A stretch of 36,560 bases of DNA from Asaia bogorensis. Its GTDB lineage: Bacteria; Pseudomonadota; Alphaproteobacteria; Acetobacterales; Acetobacteraceae. Shown here one piece after another: positions 22,956 through 30,748 of this stretch. Position 1 is the first letter of the stretch. Each line of letters opens with the position of its first letter. The DNA is taken from assembly GCA_945888575.1 (NCBI GenBank), contig CAMDAM010000007.1, positions 1 through 36,560 on the forward strand, in the 5' to 3' direction. Both the position numbers and the translations under genes were made by a program. The notes under the pieces were generated by a model that was not told the origin of the DNA, searched no databases, and saw only the letters and a program-made list of their open reading frames with translations.

Positions 22956-23053
22956 CGGCGTGCTCCTTTCCTCGTATCCGGTTGAACCTCCGCGGGGCAT
23001 TGCCTTGCGGCACCGGATTCCGTCCCTTGGTCAGGGAGGAAAGGTGCCCCGCG
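22956..23053 (-). promoter_or_regulatory. Structured 5' leader of rpsB
   Basis: A long-range perfect 9-bp pair CGCGGGGCA (22991-22999) with TGCCCCGCG (23045-23053) encloses a smaller hairpin TCCCT (23023-23027) with AGGGA (23033-23037). It ends about 35 bases before the rpsB start codon. Autoregulatory leaders of rpsB are known in other bacteria; whether this one binds S2 is inference. Confidence 0.5.
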
Positions 23054-23265
23054 TGCGAATTACCGGCAGCCACGCCACCGGCGGGGCGGCATATGGCCCA
23101 ACCCGGCCGCCAAGGCAAGTCCGGGCCGAATGAACGCTGCTCACCAGATTGTAACCATCCATCTCGATAATCTCATGGAATGCCTACGGCCGCCGCGCTA
23201 CATGCCGCCCAGCCGATCGCAGACCGACCCAGGCATTTCATCCGCTCACCGGGACATTTCCCACC
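23054..23265. other. Divergent intergenic region, rpsB versus PEP-CTERM gene
   Basis: No gene supported. It must hold promoters for both directions. On the minus strand TACAAT (complement of 23148-23153) could be a -10 box for rpsB, but no good -35 is seen at the right distance. On the plus strand GATAAT (near 23166) could be a -10 for the PEP-CTERM operon, again without a clear -35. All are weak. Confidence 0.3.
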
Positions 23266-24228
23266 ATGCGCCTCGCCCTCGCCGCCTTTCTCGCCGCATC
23301 GCTCGCGCTGCCTGGCGCCGCCCAGGCCCAATCGACCCCGTCCGCTTCGGCGATCATCTCCGGCTTCAACGCCTTCACCCAGGGCAACTTCACCACCGGC
23401 CACGACGTGGAAGGCCCCTTCGTCGTCGGCGGCAACCTCTCGGGCAGCGGCAGCGTCTTCAACCTCGGCATCCCACTCGGCGTCAGCCTCTCCGGCTTCG
23501 GCTCCGTCAATGTCTATGGCAGCGCCGCCGGTGCCACCTACAACACCAACGGCCTCAACGTGCGCGTGGGGGCGGCCAGCGGCGGCAGCTTCTCGGGGGC
23601 CGCCAGCGTTACGTACAACGCCAGCTTCCCTGCCACCGCAGGCGCGATGTGGGGCCAGATCACCACCCTCTCCACCGGCCTGTCCAACCTTACCGCCACC
23701 ACGTCGCCCGGCTCCTTCCCCGCCCCCGGCAGCAACAACGCCGTCATCACCGCCACGCCCGCCACCGTGAACGGCGTCGCCAACGTCGCTGTCATCGACA
23801 TCTCGGCCAGCCTGCTCGGCTCCTACCCCTCGCTCTCCGTCAACCCCAACGGCGCCGGCACCGTCATCATCAACGTCACCGGCAACTACAGCGCCCAGCC
23901 CAACTGGCAGAACGGCGCCGCCTGGCGCGACAAGGTGATCTGGAACTTCGAGAACGCCACCAGCCTCAACTTCGGCTCCACCGGCATCCAGGGCACCGTC
24001 ATCGCCCCCCTGGCCGCCGTCACCAACGGAAACCCGATCGAGGGCGGACTCTTCGCCAAGAGCTACAACGGCAACGGCGAACTCCACTACCGCCCCTTCT
24101 CCGGCAGCAGCACCCTGCTGAACAGCTTCACCACCACGGTGCCGGAGCCCGCCAGCCTCGCTTTGCTCGCCACCGGCGCGGCCGGCCTCGCCCTGCTGCG
24201 CCGCCGCCGCAGCCTCAAGCGGGATTGA
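23266..24228 (+). CDS. Choice-of-anchor A family PEP-CTERM surface protein
   Basis: A 320-residue exported protein. The signal peptide ends at AQA-QS (about residue 22). The body is the choice-of-anchor A domain, beginning ASAIISGFNAFTQGNF, with DVEGPFVVGGNLSGSGSVF and ending in IQGTVIAPLAAVTNGNPIEGGLFAKS, typical of this domain on surface or extracellular-matrix proteins. The C-terminus is a complete PEP-CTERM sorting tail: VPEPASLAL, a hydrophobic segment and an RRRR cluster (about 290-316), recognised by exosortases in Gram-negative bacteria. Only a weak GGGA precedes ATG 23266. The DevB-like gene starts 31 bases downstream, so they probably share an mRNA. No exosortase is in the window. 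Confidence 0.9.
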   Translation: MRLALAAFLAASLALPGAAQAQSTPSASAIISGFNAFTQGNFTTGHDVEGPFVVGGNLSGSGSVFNLGIPLGVSLSGFGSVNVYGSAAGATYNTNGLNVRVGAASGGSFSGAASVTYNASFPATAGAMWGQITTLSTGLSNLTATTSPGSFPAPGSNNAVITATPATVNGVANVAVIDISASLLGSYPSLSVNPNGAGTVIINVTGNYSAQPNWQNGAAWRDKVIWNFENATSLNFGSTGIQGTVIAPLAAVTNGNPIEGGLFAKSYNGNGELHYRPFSGSSTLLNSFTTTVPEPASLALLATGAAGLALLRRRRSLKRD

Positions 24229-24259
24229 AGCCCGGCCAAGTCAGGCCACATCCTGGCCC

Positions 24260-25306
24260 ATGACCCAGCGTCGCGTCGTCCTGCTGCTGCCTTTGCTGCT
24301 GCTCCTCGCCGCCGGTGCCTGGTGGGCCCTCGCCCGCCCCGCCCCCACCGCCCCCGCCACGCCCTCTGCCATCGCCACCCCCATGGGCGTCGGCGCCCTC
24401 GGCCGCATCGAGCCCGCCTCGCGCGTCCGCCGCCTCACCCATCCCGGCGGCATGGCCGTCACCCGCATCGAATCCCTCCTGGTCCAGGAAGGCGACCGCG
24501 TCGCCGCCGGCCAGCTCCTCGCCACCTTCGCCGACGCCGCGCAGAAAGATGCCTCGCTCGCCCAGGCCGAAGCCGCCCAGGCTGAAGCCCAGGCCACCCT
24601 CGCCCGCGTCGCCGCCGGCGGGCGAGACAGCGAGATCGCCGCCCAGCAGGCTCGCATTGCCGCCCTGCGCGCCGATGAGGAGAATGCCAGGCTGGAGGCC
24701 GCGCGCCAGCAAACCCTCGTCCCCGGCGGTGCCGGTACCCGGGCCGCGGCCGAACGCACCCGCTTCGCCGCCGAACGCACCGCCGCCGCCCGCCGCGAAG
24801 CCGAAGCCGTGCTCGAAACCCTGCAATCCCCCCGCGCCGAGGATCGCGCCATCGCCCAGGCCCGCCTCGCCAGCGCCGGCGCCGCCGTGGCCAAGGCCCG
24901 GGCCGACGCTGCCCTGTCCCGCATCACCGCCCCCATCGCCGGCACCATCCTGCGCATCTCCGCCCGCCCCGGAGACCAGCTGGGCGCCGACGGCCTGCTC
25001 GACCTCGCCGACCTCGATGCCCTCGATGTCGTCGCCGATGTCTATGAAACCGACGTGCCGCGCCTGCGCCCCGGCGCCACGGCCGAGATCATCGTCCCCG
25101 GCACCGCCACCCGCTATGCCGCCACGGTGCGGGAAATCGGCTGGCAGGTCCGCCGCACCACCCAGGCCGGCACGGATCCCGTCGCTGCCACCGATGCCCG
25201 CACCGTGGAAGTCCGCCTCACCCTCGCGGAGCCCGGCCGCCTGGCCCTCGCGCGCCGCGTCAACATGCAGGTCCAGGTGGCCATCCCGCCGGCCCCGGCG
25301 CAGTAG
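24260..25306 (+). CDS. devB: DevB-type membrane fusion protein of ABC exporter
   Basis: Periplasmic adaptor of the HlyD/DevB family, 348 residues. An N-terminal membrane anchor (about 7-25) is followed by a half-lipoyl segment (GRIEPASRVRRLTHPGG to VQEGDRVAAGQLLATF), a long Ala/Glu/Arg-rich coiled coil (about 90-205), the second half-lipoyl ITAPIAGTILRISARPGDQL, and a beta-barrel part with VADVYETDVPRLRPGATAEI. In cyanobacteria DevBCA with a TolC partner exports heterocyst glycolipids; the cargo here is unknown. devC follows after 11 bases and devA overlaps devC, so this is one transcription unit behind the PEP-CTERM gene. Confidence 0.88.
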   Translation: MTQRRVVLLLPLLLLLAAGAWWALARPAPTAPATPSAIATPMGVGALGRIEPASRVRRLTHPGGMAVTRIESLLVQEGDRVAAGQLLATFADAAQKDASLAQAEAAQAEAQATLARVAAGGRDSEIAAQQARIAALRADEENARLEAARQQTLVPGGAGTRAAAERTRFAAERTAAARREAEAVLETLQSPRAEDRAIAQARLASAGAAVAKARADAALSRITAPIAGTILRISARPGDQLGADGLLDLADLDALDVVADVYETDVPRLRPGATAEIIVPGTATRYAATVREIGWQVRRTTQAGTDPVAATDARTVEVRLTLAEPGRLALARRVNMQVQVAIPPAPAQ

Positions 25307-25317
25307 CCCGCGCCACC

Positions 25318-26478
25318 ATGATGGCCCTCCTCGCCGCCCGCCTCGCCTGGCGCCAGCTCATCAGCAACCGCGCCCGCCTCGTCTCGGCCATCGCCGGCGT
25401 CACCTTCGCCTGCGTTCTCGTCTTCATGCAGCTCGGCTTCCGCGCCGCCCTGTTCGAAAGCGCCTCCAACCTGCCGCGCGCCCTGCAAGGCGAGCTGTTC
25501 CTGATCAACCCCCTCACCCTGGTGATGTTCCGCCCGGAACCCGTCGCCCGAATCCGCGCCAGCCAGGTCCTCGCCGACCCCGACATCGCCCTCGCTGTTC
25601 CGATCTACCTCGCCCAAACCAAGTTCCGGAACCCGGACACCGGCCGCCAGCGCACCATCCAGCTGATCGGCTTCGACCCGGAAGCCGGCGCCGTCAGCTT
25701 CCAGGGCCTCGAAGCCCTCGCCCCCGCGCTGAAACGCATCGACACCATCGCCTTCGACCGCCGCTCCCGCCCCGAATTCGGTCCCATCGCCGCCACGCTG
25801 GAACGGCAAGGCCCGTTCGAGGTCGAAATCGGTGGCCGCGCCATGCTCATCGTCGGCCTGGTCTCGCTCGGCACCAGCTTCGGCGCCGACGGCAACGCTG
25901 TCATGACCGAAACAAACTTCCGCCGCATCGTCAAGGAACGCCAGCCGAGCAAAACCGACCTCGTCGCCATCCGCCTCAAGCCCGGCGCCAGCGCCCAGGA
26001 GGTCAAGCAGCGCCTCGCCGCCATCCTGCCCCCCGATGTCACCGTCCTCACCGGTACGGAACTCATCGCCTGGGAACGCAGCTACTGGGAGAACGGCACC
26101 CCGATCGGCTTCATCTTCAGCTTCGGCAGCCTCATGGGCCTCATCGTCGGCATGGTGATCGTCTACCAGATCCTGTTCAGCGACATCGCCACCCACCTCA
26201 AGGAGTATGCCACGCTGAAGGCCATCGGCTATTCCAACCACTATCTCCGCCTCGTCGTCATGGCCGCCGCGCTGTTGCTCGCCCTGTTCGGCTTCATCCC
26301 GGGCTTCCTCGGCTCCACCGCCCTCTACAGCGTCGTGGCGAAAGCCACGCTCCTCCCGCTGGGCATGGAAGCCGCCCGCGCCCTGTCCGTCTTCGGCATG
26401 ATCTTCGCCATGTGCGCCATCGCCGGCCTGCTCGCCATGCGCAAGCTGGGCGAGGCCAACCCCGCCGACATGTTCTGA
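25318..26478 (+). CDS. devC: DevC-type ABC exporter permease (FtsX-like)
   Basis: Inner-membrane permease of 386 residues. TM1 at about 20-42 (RLVSAIAGVTFACVLVFMQ), a large periplasmic domain (about 45-260), and three TM segments in the C-terminal FtsX domain, with the cytoplasmic loop HLKEYATLKAIGYSN between the first two of them, conserved in this family. The architecture and the MQLGFRAALFESA sequence after TM1 fit DevC rather than MacB or LolC. The stop codon overlaps the devA start (TGATG), giving strict coupling. It would form the channel for cargo extraction together with DevA and DevB. Confidence 0.9.
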   Translation: MMALLAARLAWRQLISNRARLVSAIAGVTFACVLVFMQLGFRAALFESASNLPRALQGELFLINPLTLVMFRPEPVARIRASQVLADPDIALAVPIYLAQTKFRNPDTGRQRTIQLIGFDPEAGAVSFQGLEALAPALKRIDTIAFDRRSRPEFGPIAATLERQGPFEVEIGGRAMLIVGLVSLGTSFGADGNAVMTETNFRRIVKERQPSKTDLVAIRLKPGASAQEVKQRLAAILPPDVTVLTGTELIAWERSYWENGTPIGFIFSFGSLMGLIVGMVIVYQILFSDIATHLKEYATLKAIGYSNHYLRLVVMAAALLLALFGFIPGFLGSTALYSVVAKATLLPLGMEAARALSVFGMIFAMCAIAGLLAMRKLGEANPADMF

Positions 26479-27164
26479 TGCCCCAACCCATCACCCTCTC
26501 CGGCGTCTCCTACACCTACGAAAAAGGCGACCGCCCGGTATTGCGAGACGTCGATCTGGCCATCGCGGAAGGCGAGATCGTCCTGCTCACCGGCCCCTCC
26601 GGCAGCGGCAAGACCACGCTGCTCACCCTGGTCGGCGCCCTGCGCGCCATGCAGTCCGGCAATTGCGCCGTCCTCGGCCAGCAGCTCATGGGCGCCACCG
26701 AATCCCAGCGCGTGGCGCTCCGCCGCCGCATCGGCTTCATCTTCCAGCAGCACAACCTGCTCGGCTTCCTCACCGCGCGCCAGAACGTCGCCATGGCCCT
26801 GGAACTCGATCCCTCCACCACCGAGCAAACCCGCCTCGCCCGCGCCGGCGAGATGCTCGAAGCCGTCGGCCTCGCCGACAAGGCCGAAAGCCTCCCCGGC
26901 CAGCTCTCCGGCGGCCAGCGCCAACGCGTCGCCGTCGCCCGCGCCCTCGCCGCCCGCCCCGGCCTCGTCCTCGCCGACGAACCCACCGCGGCGCTGGATC
27001 GCCAATCCGGCCAGGACGTGGTGCGCCTGCTCACCGACCTCGCCCGCCAACGCGGCGTGCCGATCCTGCTCGTCACCCACGACCCCCGCATCCTGGACAT
27101 CGCCGACCGCATCGTCGCCATGGAAGACGGCCGGATCACATCCGCCCCGGCAGGCGCAAACTGA
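26478..27164 (+). CDS. devA: DevA-type ABC exporter ATP-binding protein
   Basis: A 228-residue ATPase with all motifs: Walker A GPSGSGKTT (39-47), Q-loop Q90 in IFQQHNLLGFLTA, signature LSGGQ (143-147), Walker B LVLADEP (163-169) and the H-loop in LLVTHD. The sequence around the Q-loop (IGFIFQQHNLL..LTA.QNV) is typical of DevA. The ATG overlaps the devC stop by one base. Because the frame is open through part of the upstream gene in another register, a much longer ORF exists, but only the part from 26478 is real. A second PEP-CTERM-like gene starts 72 bases downstream. Confidence 0.93.
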   Translation: MPQPITLSGVSYTYEKGDRPVLRDVDLAIAEGEIVLLTGPSGSGKTTLLTLVGALRAMQSGNCAVLGQQLMGATESQRVALRRRIGFIFQQHNLLGFLTARQNVAMALELDPSTTEQTRLARAGEMLEAVGLADKAESLPGQLSGGQRQRVAVARALAARPGLVLADEPTAALDRQSGQDVVRLLTDLARQRGVPILLVTHDPRILDIADRIVAMEDGRITSAPAGAN

Positions 27165-27186
27165 AGGGGTTTTGCAACGCCTCGCG

Positions 27187-27225
27187 TGTCAAACGGCAAC
27201 CATATGTGCCGAACATGATTTGACA
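27187..27225. promoter_or_regulatory. Nested inverted repeats upstream of second PEP-CTERM-like gene
   Basis: Outer pair TGTCAAA (27187-27193) with TTTGACA (27219-27225); directly inside it CGGCA (27194-27198) pairs with TGCCG (27207-27211) around CATATG. The element ends 11 bases before the ATG at 27237. It could be an operator controlling this gene, or a hairpin ending the devBCA transcript. Confidence 0.5.
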
Positions 27226-27236
27226 GGATCCCTTCC

Positions 27237-28088
27237 ATGCCCTGGCGCCGGCTTGCCGCAGCCTGCCTCCTTCTCCTGGCCAGCGCCCCCGCGCGCGCCG
27301 ATCTCACCCTGATCTTCTCCAACACCGGCCCCTCCTCGGTGGTCGATGTGGGCTTCGAGAATGTCGGTGGCTGGCTCGCCACCAACTACGGGCTGGACAA
27401 GTCGAACCCCGCCTGCGTCACCAACTGCACCGTGCTGCCCGCGGTGGAGCGCGCCGTCGGCCAGATCGCCGGCAACAACGCCAACGGCCTGCACATCCCC
27501 GCCTCCGGCGTCCCGCCCACCCAGGCGCTGACCAACTTCGCCCCGATCCCGAACGGCGGCGGCTCCGCCACCGGCAGCTTCAACGTCAACACCGACCTGC
27601 CGCAGAACACCGCCGTGCCCTTCAGCCTCACCCGCACCGGCACGGTGATGACCTACACCATCGGCACCAGCGGCGGTCCGCAGCGCGTCTGGACCTCGCC
27701 CTCCCAAGCCTATTTCGGCGCGGTGGACACGCTGGAACTCCGCGTCCGCGCCCCCAGCACCTCGGTCAACACCCCCAGCACGCTCTTCGAGATCGGCAAC
27801 CTCGTCTATTCCGACCTCGCGGTCACCGGCCAGAACCTCGCCACCGTCTCTGCCAGCAACACCAATGTCAGCCTCGCCCTCTACAGCGGCGTCACCGGTG
27901 ATTTCACCCTCACCGGCACCTACCTGCTGAACTGGACCGGCACGCGGCCCACCTCCTGGAACAGCCAGATCAAGGCGCTGGACCTGCCGCCCCCGGTCAC
28001 CGTGCCAGCCCCCGCCGGCCTCGCCCTCCTGGCCACTGGGATCGCTGGTCTCGCCTGGATGCGCCGAAGAAAGGCCTTCTTTTTCTGA
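27237..28088 (+). CDS. PEP-CTERM-like exported protein (VPAPAG variant)
   Basis: A 283-residue secreted protein with a signal peptide ending ARA-D (about residue 22) and a Thr/Ser/Asn/Gly-rich beta-type body with no domain I recognise; one Cys pair lies at CVTNC (about 60-64). The tail is VPAPAGLALLATGIAGLAWMRRRK, a PEP-CTERM-type signal in which the usual Pro-Glu-Pro reads Pro-Ala-Pro. The last four residues and the stop (AFFF, TGA) are encoded by hairpin B of the repeat at 28076-28180, with the stop in the loop. AGGA lies about 9 bases before ATG 27237. Anchoring by exosortase is likely but the altered motif makes it less certain. Confidence 0.75.
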   Translation: MPWRRLAAACLLLLASAPARADLTLIFSNTGPSSVVDVGFENVGGWLATNYGLDKSNPACVTNCTVLPAVERAVGQIAGNNANGLHIPASGVPPTQALTNFAPIPNGGGSATGSFNVNTDLPQNTAVPFSLTRTGTVMTYTIGTSGGPQRVWTSPSQAYFGAVDTLELRVRAPSTSVNTPSTLFEIGNLVYSDLAVTGQNLATVSASNTNVSLALYSGVTGDFTLTGTYLLNWTGTRPTSWNSQIKALDLPPPVTVPAPAGLALLATGIAGLAWMRRRKAFFF

Positions 28089-28180
28089 AGAAAAAGAAGC
28101 AAAAAGACTTTTCCGACCAGATGCGGACAGGCCCGCCCCAAGTTATAAAAGTTTTTTGGTTCTTTTTTTCAAAAAAGAAC
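28076..28180. repeat. AT-rich bidirectional terminator-like repeat, copy 2 (inverted)
   Basis: Same architecture as 7840-7957 but reversed. Hairpin B comes first: CTTCTTTTTC (28076-28085), loop TGAA, GAAAAAGAAG (28090-28099). Then ACTTTT and AAAAGT arms flank a variable centre, and hairpin A follows: GTTCTTTTTT (28159-28168), loop TC, AAAAAAGAAC (28171-28180). It lies exactly between convergent stop codons (28088 and 28188). The plus-strand gene's TGA is the hairpin B loop. Confidence 0.85.
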
Positions 28181-28187
28181 TGCTTCC

Positions 28188-29594
28188 TTACCCCAGCCGA
28201 TTAATCCCATCAAACGCCGCCGTCTTATACGCCTCCGCCAGCGTGGGATAATTGAACACATTGTCCACGAAGTAATCGACCGACCCGCCATGCGCCAGCA
28301 CCGCCTGGCCGATATGCACCAGCTCGCTCGCCCCTTCGCCGATGATGTGCACCCCCAGCAGCGCCCGCGTCTCGCGGTGGAAGATCAGCTTCAGCAGCCC
28401 GGCATTGTCCCCCAGGATCTGCCCGCGCGCGATTTCCTTGTAGTTCGCCTTGCCGATCTCATAGGGCACGCCGGCGGCCGTCAGCTCCTCCTCGTTGCGC
28501 CCCACGGTGGAAATCTCGGGGATGGTGTAGATCCCATACGGGAACAGGCCCGCCATGCTGTCCGCCGTCACGCCGAAGGCATGGCACGCCGCCATCCGCC
28601 CCTGCTCCATGGAGGTGGAGGCGAGCGAGGGAAACCCGATCACATCCCCCACCGCATAGATATGCGGCTGCGTGGTCTGGTACGTCTCGTTCACCGCCAG
28701 CCGTCCGCGCGAATCCGGCTGCAGCCCCGCCGCCGCCAGGTCCAGCTCCCGCGTCGCCCCGGTGCGCCCGATCGAATACAGCGCCTTCTCGCTCACCACC
28801 TGCTTGCCGGAAGCGAGCGTGATCCGCACCCGCGTCCCGCGCGCCTCCTCCACCGTCTCGATACTGCGCACCTCCTCGCCCAGCCGCAGCGTGATCCAGT
28901 TGTGCTGCATGTGGTAGGCGAGGTTGTCGGTGATCTCCCGGTCGATGAACGGCAGCAGCCGGTCGCGCTTGTCCACCAGCGTCACCCGCACCCCCAGGGT
29001 CGCGAACATGGTGGCGTATTCGATGCCGATCACCCCGGCCCCGATCACCGCCAGCGTGCGCGGCATCTCCTTCAGATCCAGCACGTCGTCGCTGATCAGC
29101 ACGCTCTGCCCGTCGAACGGAATCGCCGCACTGCGCGTCGCCTCCGTGCCCACGGCGATCACGATCTTCTCGGCCGAAACCTGCTCGTGCCCATGCCCAT
29201 CGCCGCGCGCCACGTGCAGCGTATGCGCATCGGCGAACCGTGCCGTGCCCGCCACCATGTCCACCCGGTTGCGCATCAGCTGGTGGCGGATCACGTCGAT
29301 CTCGTGGCGCACCACATGCCCGGTGCGGAAATGCAGATCCGCCATGGTGATGTTCCGCTTCACCGCATAGGAGGCGCCATACACCCCACGCTCCCGATGG
29401 CCCGAGAGATGCAGCACCGCCTCGCGCAGCGTCTTGGAGGGAATGGTGCCGGTGTTGATGCACACCCCGCCCACCACGTCATGCCGCTCGATCACGATCA
29501 CCCGCCGCCCGAGCTTCGCCGCCTGGATCGCCGCCCTCTGCCCCGCCGGGCCCGATCCGATCACCGCCAGGTCGTAGTCGTACTGCTGCGCCAT
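28188..29594 (-). CDS. sthA: Soluble pyridine nucleotide transhydrogenase-like flavoprotein
   Basis: FAD-dependent oxidoreductase of the dihydrolipoamide dehydrogenase fold, 468 residues from ATG 29594, matching the roughly 466 of known SthA; a start at 29618 adds eight residues without benefit. FAD-binding GSGPAG (14-19) is followed by GVCINTGTIPSKTLREAV, where the second redox cysteine of the usual CxxxxC is Thr. This Cys-Thr form is characteristic of SthA, which needs no disulfide. The NAD(P)-binding VIGAGVIGIEYATMFATLGV and the C-terminal dimer domain (NYPTLAEAYKTAAFDG) are present. Expected role: balancing NADPH and NADH in the cytoplasm. Confidence 0.93.
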   Translation of the reverse strand: MAQQYDYDLAVIGSGPAGQRAAIQAAKLGRRVIVIERHDVVGGVCINTGTIPSKTLREAVLHLSGHRERGVYGASYAVKRNITMADLHFRTGHVVRHEIDVIRHQLMRNRVDMVAGTARFADAHTLHVARGDGHGHEQVSAEKIVIAVGTEATRSAAIPFDGQSVLISDDVLDLKEMPRTLAVIGAGVIGIEYATMFATLGVRVTLVDKRDRLLPFIDREITDNLAYHMQHNWITLRLGEEVRSIETVEEARGTRVRITLASGKQVVSEKALYSIGRTGATRELDLAAAGLQPDSRGRLAVNETYQTTQPHIYAVGDVIGFPSLASTSMEQGRMAACHAFGVTADSMAGLFPYGIYTIPEISTVGRNEEELTAAGVPYEIGKANYKEIARGQILGDNAGLLKLIFHRETRALLGVHIIGEGASELVHIGQAVLAHGGSVDYFVDNVFNYPTLAEAYKTAAFDGINRLG

Positions 29595-29704
29595 GCCCGC
29601 CCCGAATGTGAACCGCATACAATCGTATCAGCCGCGGCCCCCGGCCGTGCCACCACTTCCACCAGTGCAGAAGAAGGATTGATGAAAAATCATCCCCTTC
29701 CGGG

Positions 29705-30748
29705 TTAGCGCGGCAAAACCCCCGCCGCCCGATACGCCGCGACCTGCCCCAGCAGCAGGTCCACACTGTTCAGGCATTCCCCGAACCCCACCTGCCGCAG
29801 CCGTGTGGTGGAGGCGAACAGGTCGTGCTCTAGCCCGAACACGAAATCCGCGAAATCCCACCGCGCCACATCCGCCAACGGCAACCCGGCCCCCATCCGC
29901 GCCCACACCGGCCCCTTATCCGCCATCCAGGCGGAAAGCTTCATCGGCCGCACGATCCCACACCGCACCCCGAACGCCTCGGCGAGCCGGGGCCATAGCC
30001 GCTCCCACCGGAACACGTCTCCGTTCGTCACATTGAACGCCCGGTTCTCGGCCCCCGGCGCCTCCAGCATCCACAGCACCGCCCGCCCGAGCAGCCCGGC
30101 ATCCGTCACCTCGCTCAGTGACCGGAACGAAGCCGCACTGCCCGGAAAATCCAGCGCCACCCCCAGCTCCCGGCAGATCGCCGCATAGGCACCGAGCGTG
30201 GAGGCCAAGTTCCGCGCCCGCCCCGGCGCCACATCCACGATGAACGAAGGCCGGCTCGCCGACCACGCCCACCCGCCGGCCGCCGCCCGCGCCGCCAACA
30301 AATCCTGCTGGTCGTAATAGAAATTCGGCGGCATGTGCCGCGCGTCGTCCTCATGCGCCGGGGTAGGGTAGGGGCCGATATGCATCCCGTACCACTTGGT
30401 CCCCTCCACCAGGTGCACATGCCGCAACGCCGGCCCCGCCGCCGCCGCGATCAGCCCATCCAGCATGGCGAGGTTGGCCGGCACATCCTCCACGCCCCCC
30501 TCCCCAAACGCCGCCCGCGCCGCATACACCGCATGCGTCACACCCCCCGGTGCCGCCTCCCGGACCGCTGCCCGGCACGCAGCCGCATCGGCAAGATCCG
30601 CCGCGACATAGCGCACCGAAGGGGCAGGGGGCCGGGCCGTCCGGCACAGCCCCACCACCTGCCACCCATCCTCGGCCGCCTGCGCCACCAGCCGGCTCGC
30701 CGCCGCCCCGGTGGCACCGGCCACCAGCAGCGTGCCCTTGCCCGTCAT
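29705..30748 (-). CDS. SDR-family reductase, PRISE (progesterone 5-beta-reductase-like) type
   Basis: Extended short-chain dehydrogenase of 347 residues. The NAD(P)-binding loop is GATGAAAS (11-18). The diagnostic features are GTKWYGMHIGPYPTP and NFYYDQQDLL, in which Lys and Tyr match the unusual catalytic pair of PRISE enzymes (enone 5-beta-reductase/iridoid-synthase-like), instead of the classical YxxxK. Such enzymes reduce activated C=C bonds; the bacterial substrate is unknown. Start ATG 30748 overlaps the stop of the M20 hydrolase gene by 4 bases (ATGA), so they are translated together. An upstream extension to 30877 overlaps that gene and was rejected. Confidence 0.85.
   Translation of the reverse strand: MTGKGTLLVAGATGAAASRLVAQAAEDGWQVVGLCRTARPPAPSVRYVAADLADAAACRAAVREAAPGGVTHAVYAARAAFGEGGVEDVPANLAMLDGLIAAAAGPALRHVHLVEGTKWYGMHIGPYPTPAHEDDARHMPPNFYYDQQDLLAARAAAGGWAWSASRPSFIVDVAPGRARNLASTLGAYAAICRELGVALDFPGSAASFRSLSEVTDAGLLGRAVLWMLEAPGAENRAFNVTNGDVFRWERLWPRLAEAFGVRCGIVRPMKLSAWMADKGPVWARMGAGLPLADVARWDFADFVFGLEHDLFASTTRLRQVGFGECLNSVDLLLGQVAAYRAAGVLPR

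Noticed and set aside
24315-27164. A 949-codon open frame on the plus strand
   Set aside because: Most of it is Pro/Arg/Ser-rich translation of devB and devC in another frame. Only the part from ATG 26478 (devA) is coding.
29681-29694. Small palindrome GATGA-AAAA-TCATC after the SDR gene
   Set aside because: The stem is only 5 bp and AT-rich with no clear T-run; too weak to call a terminator.
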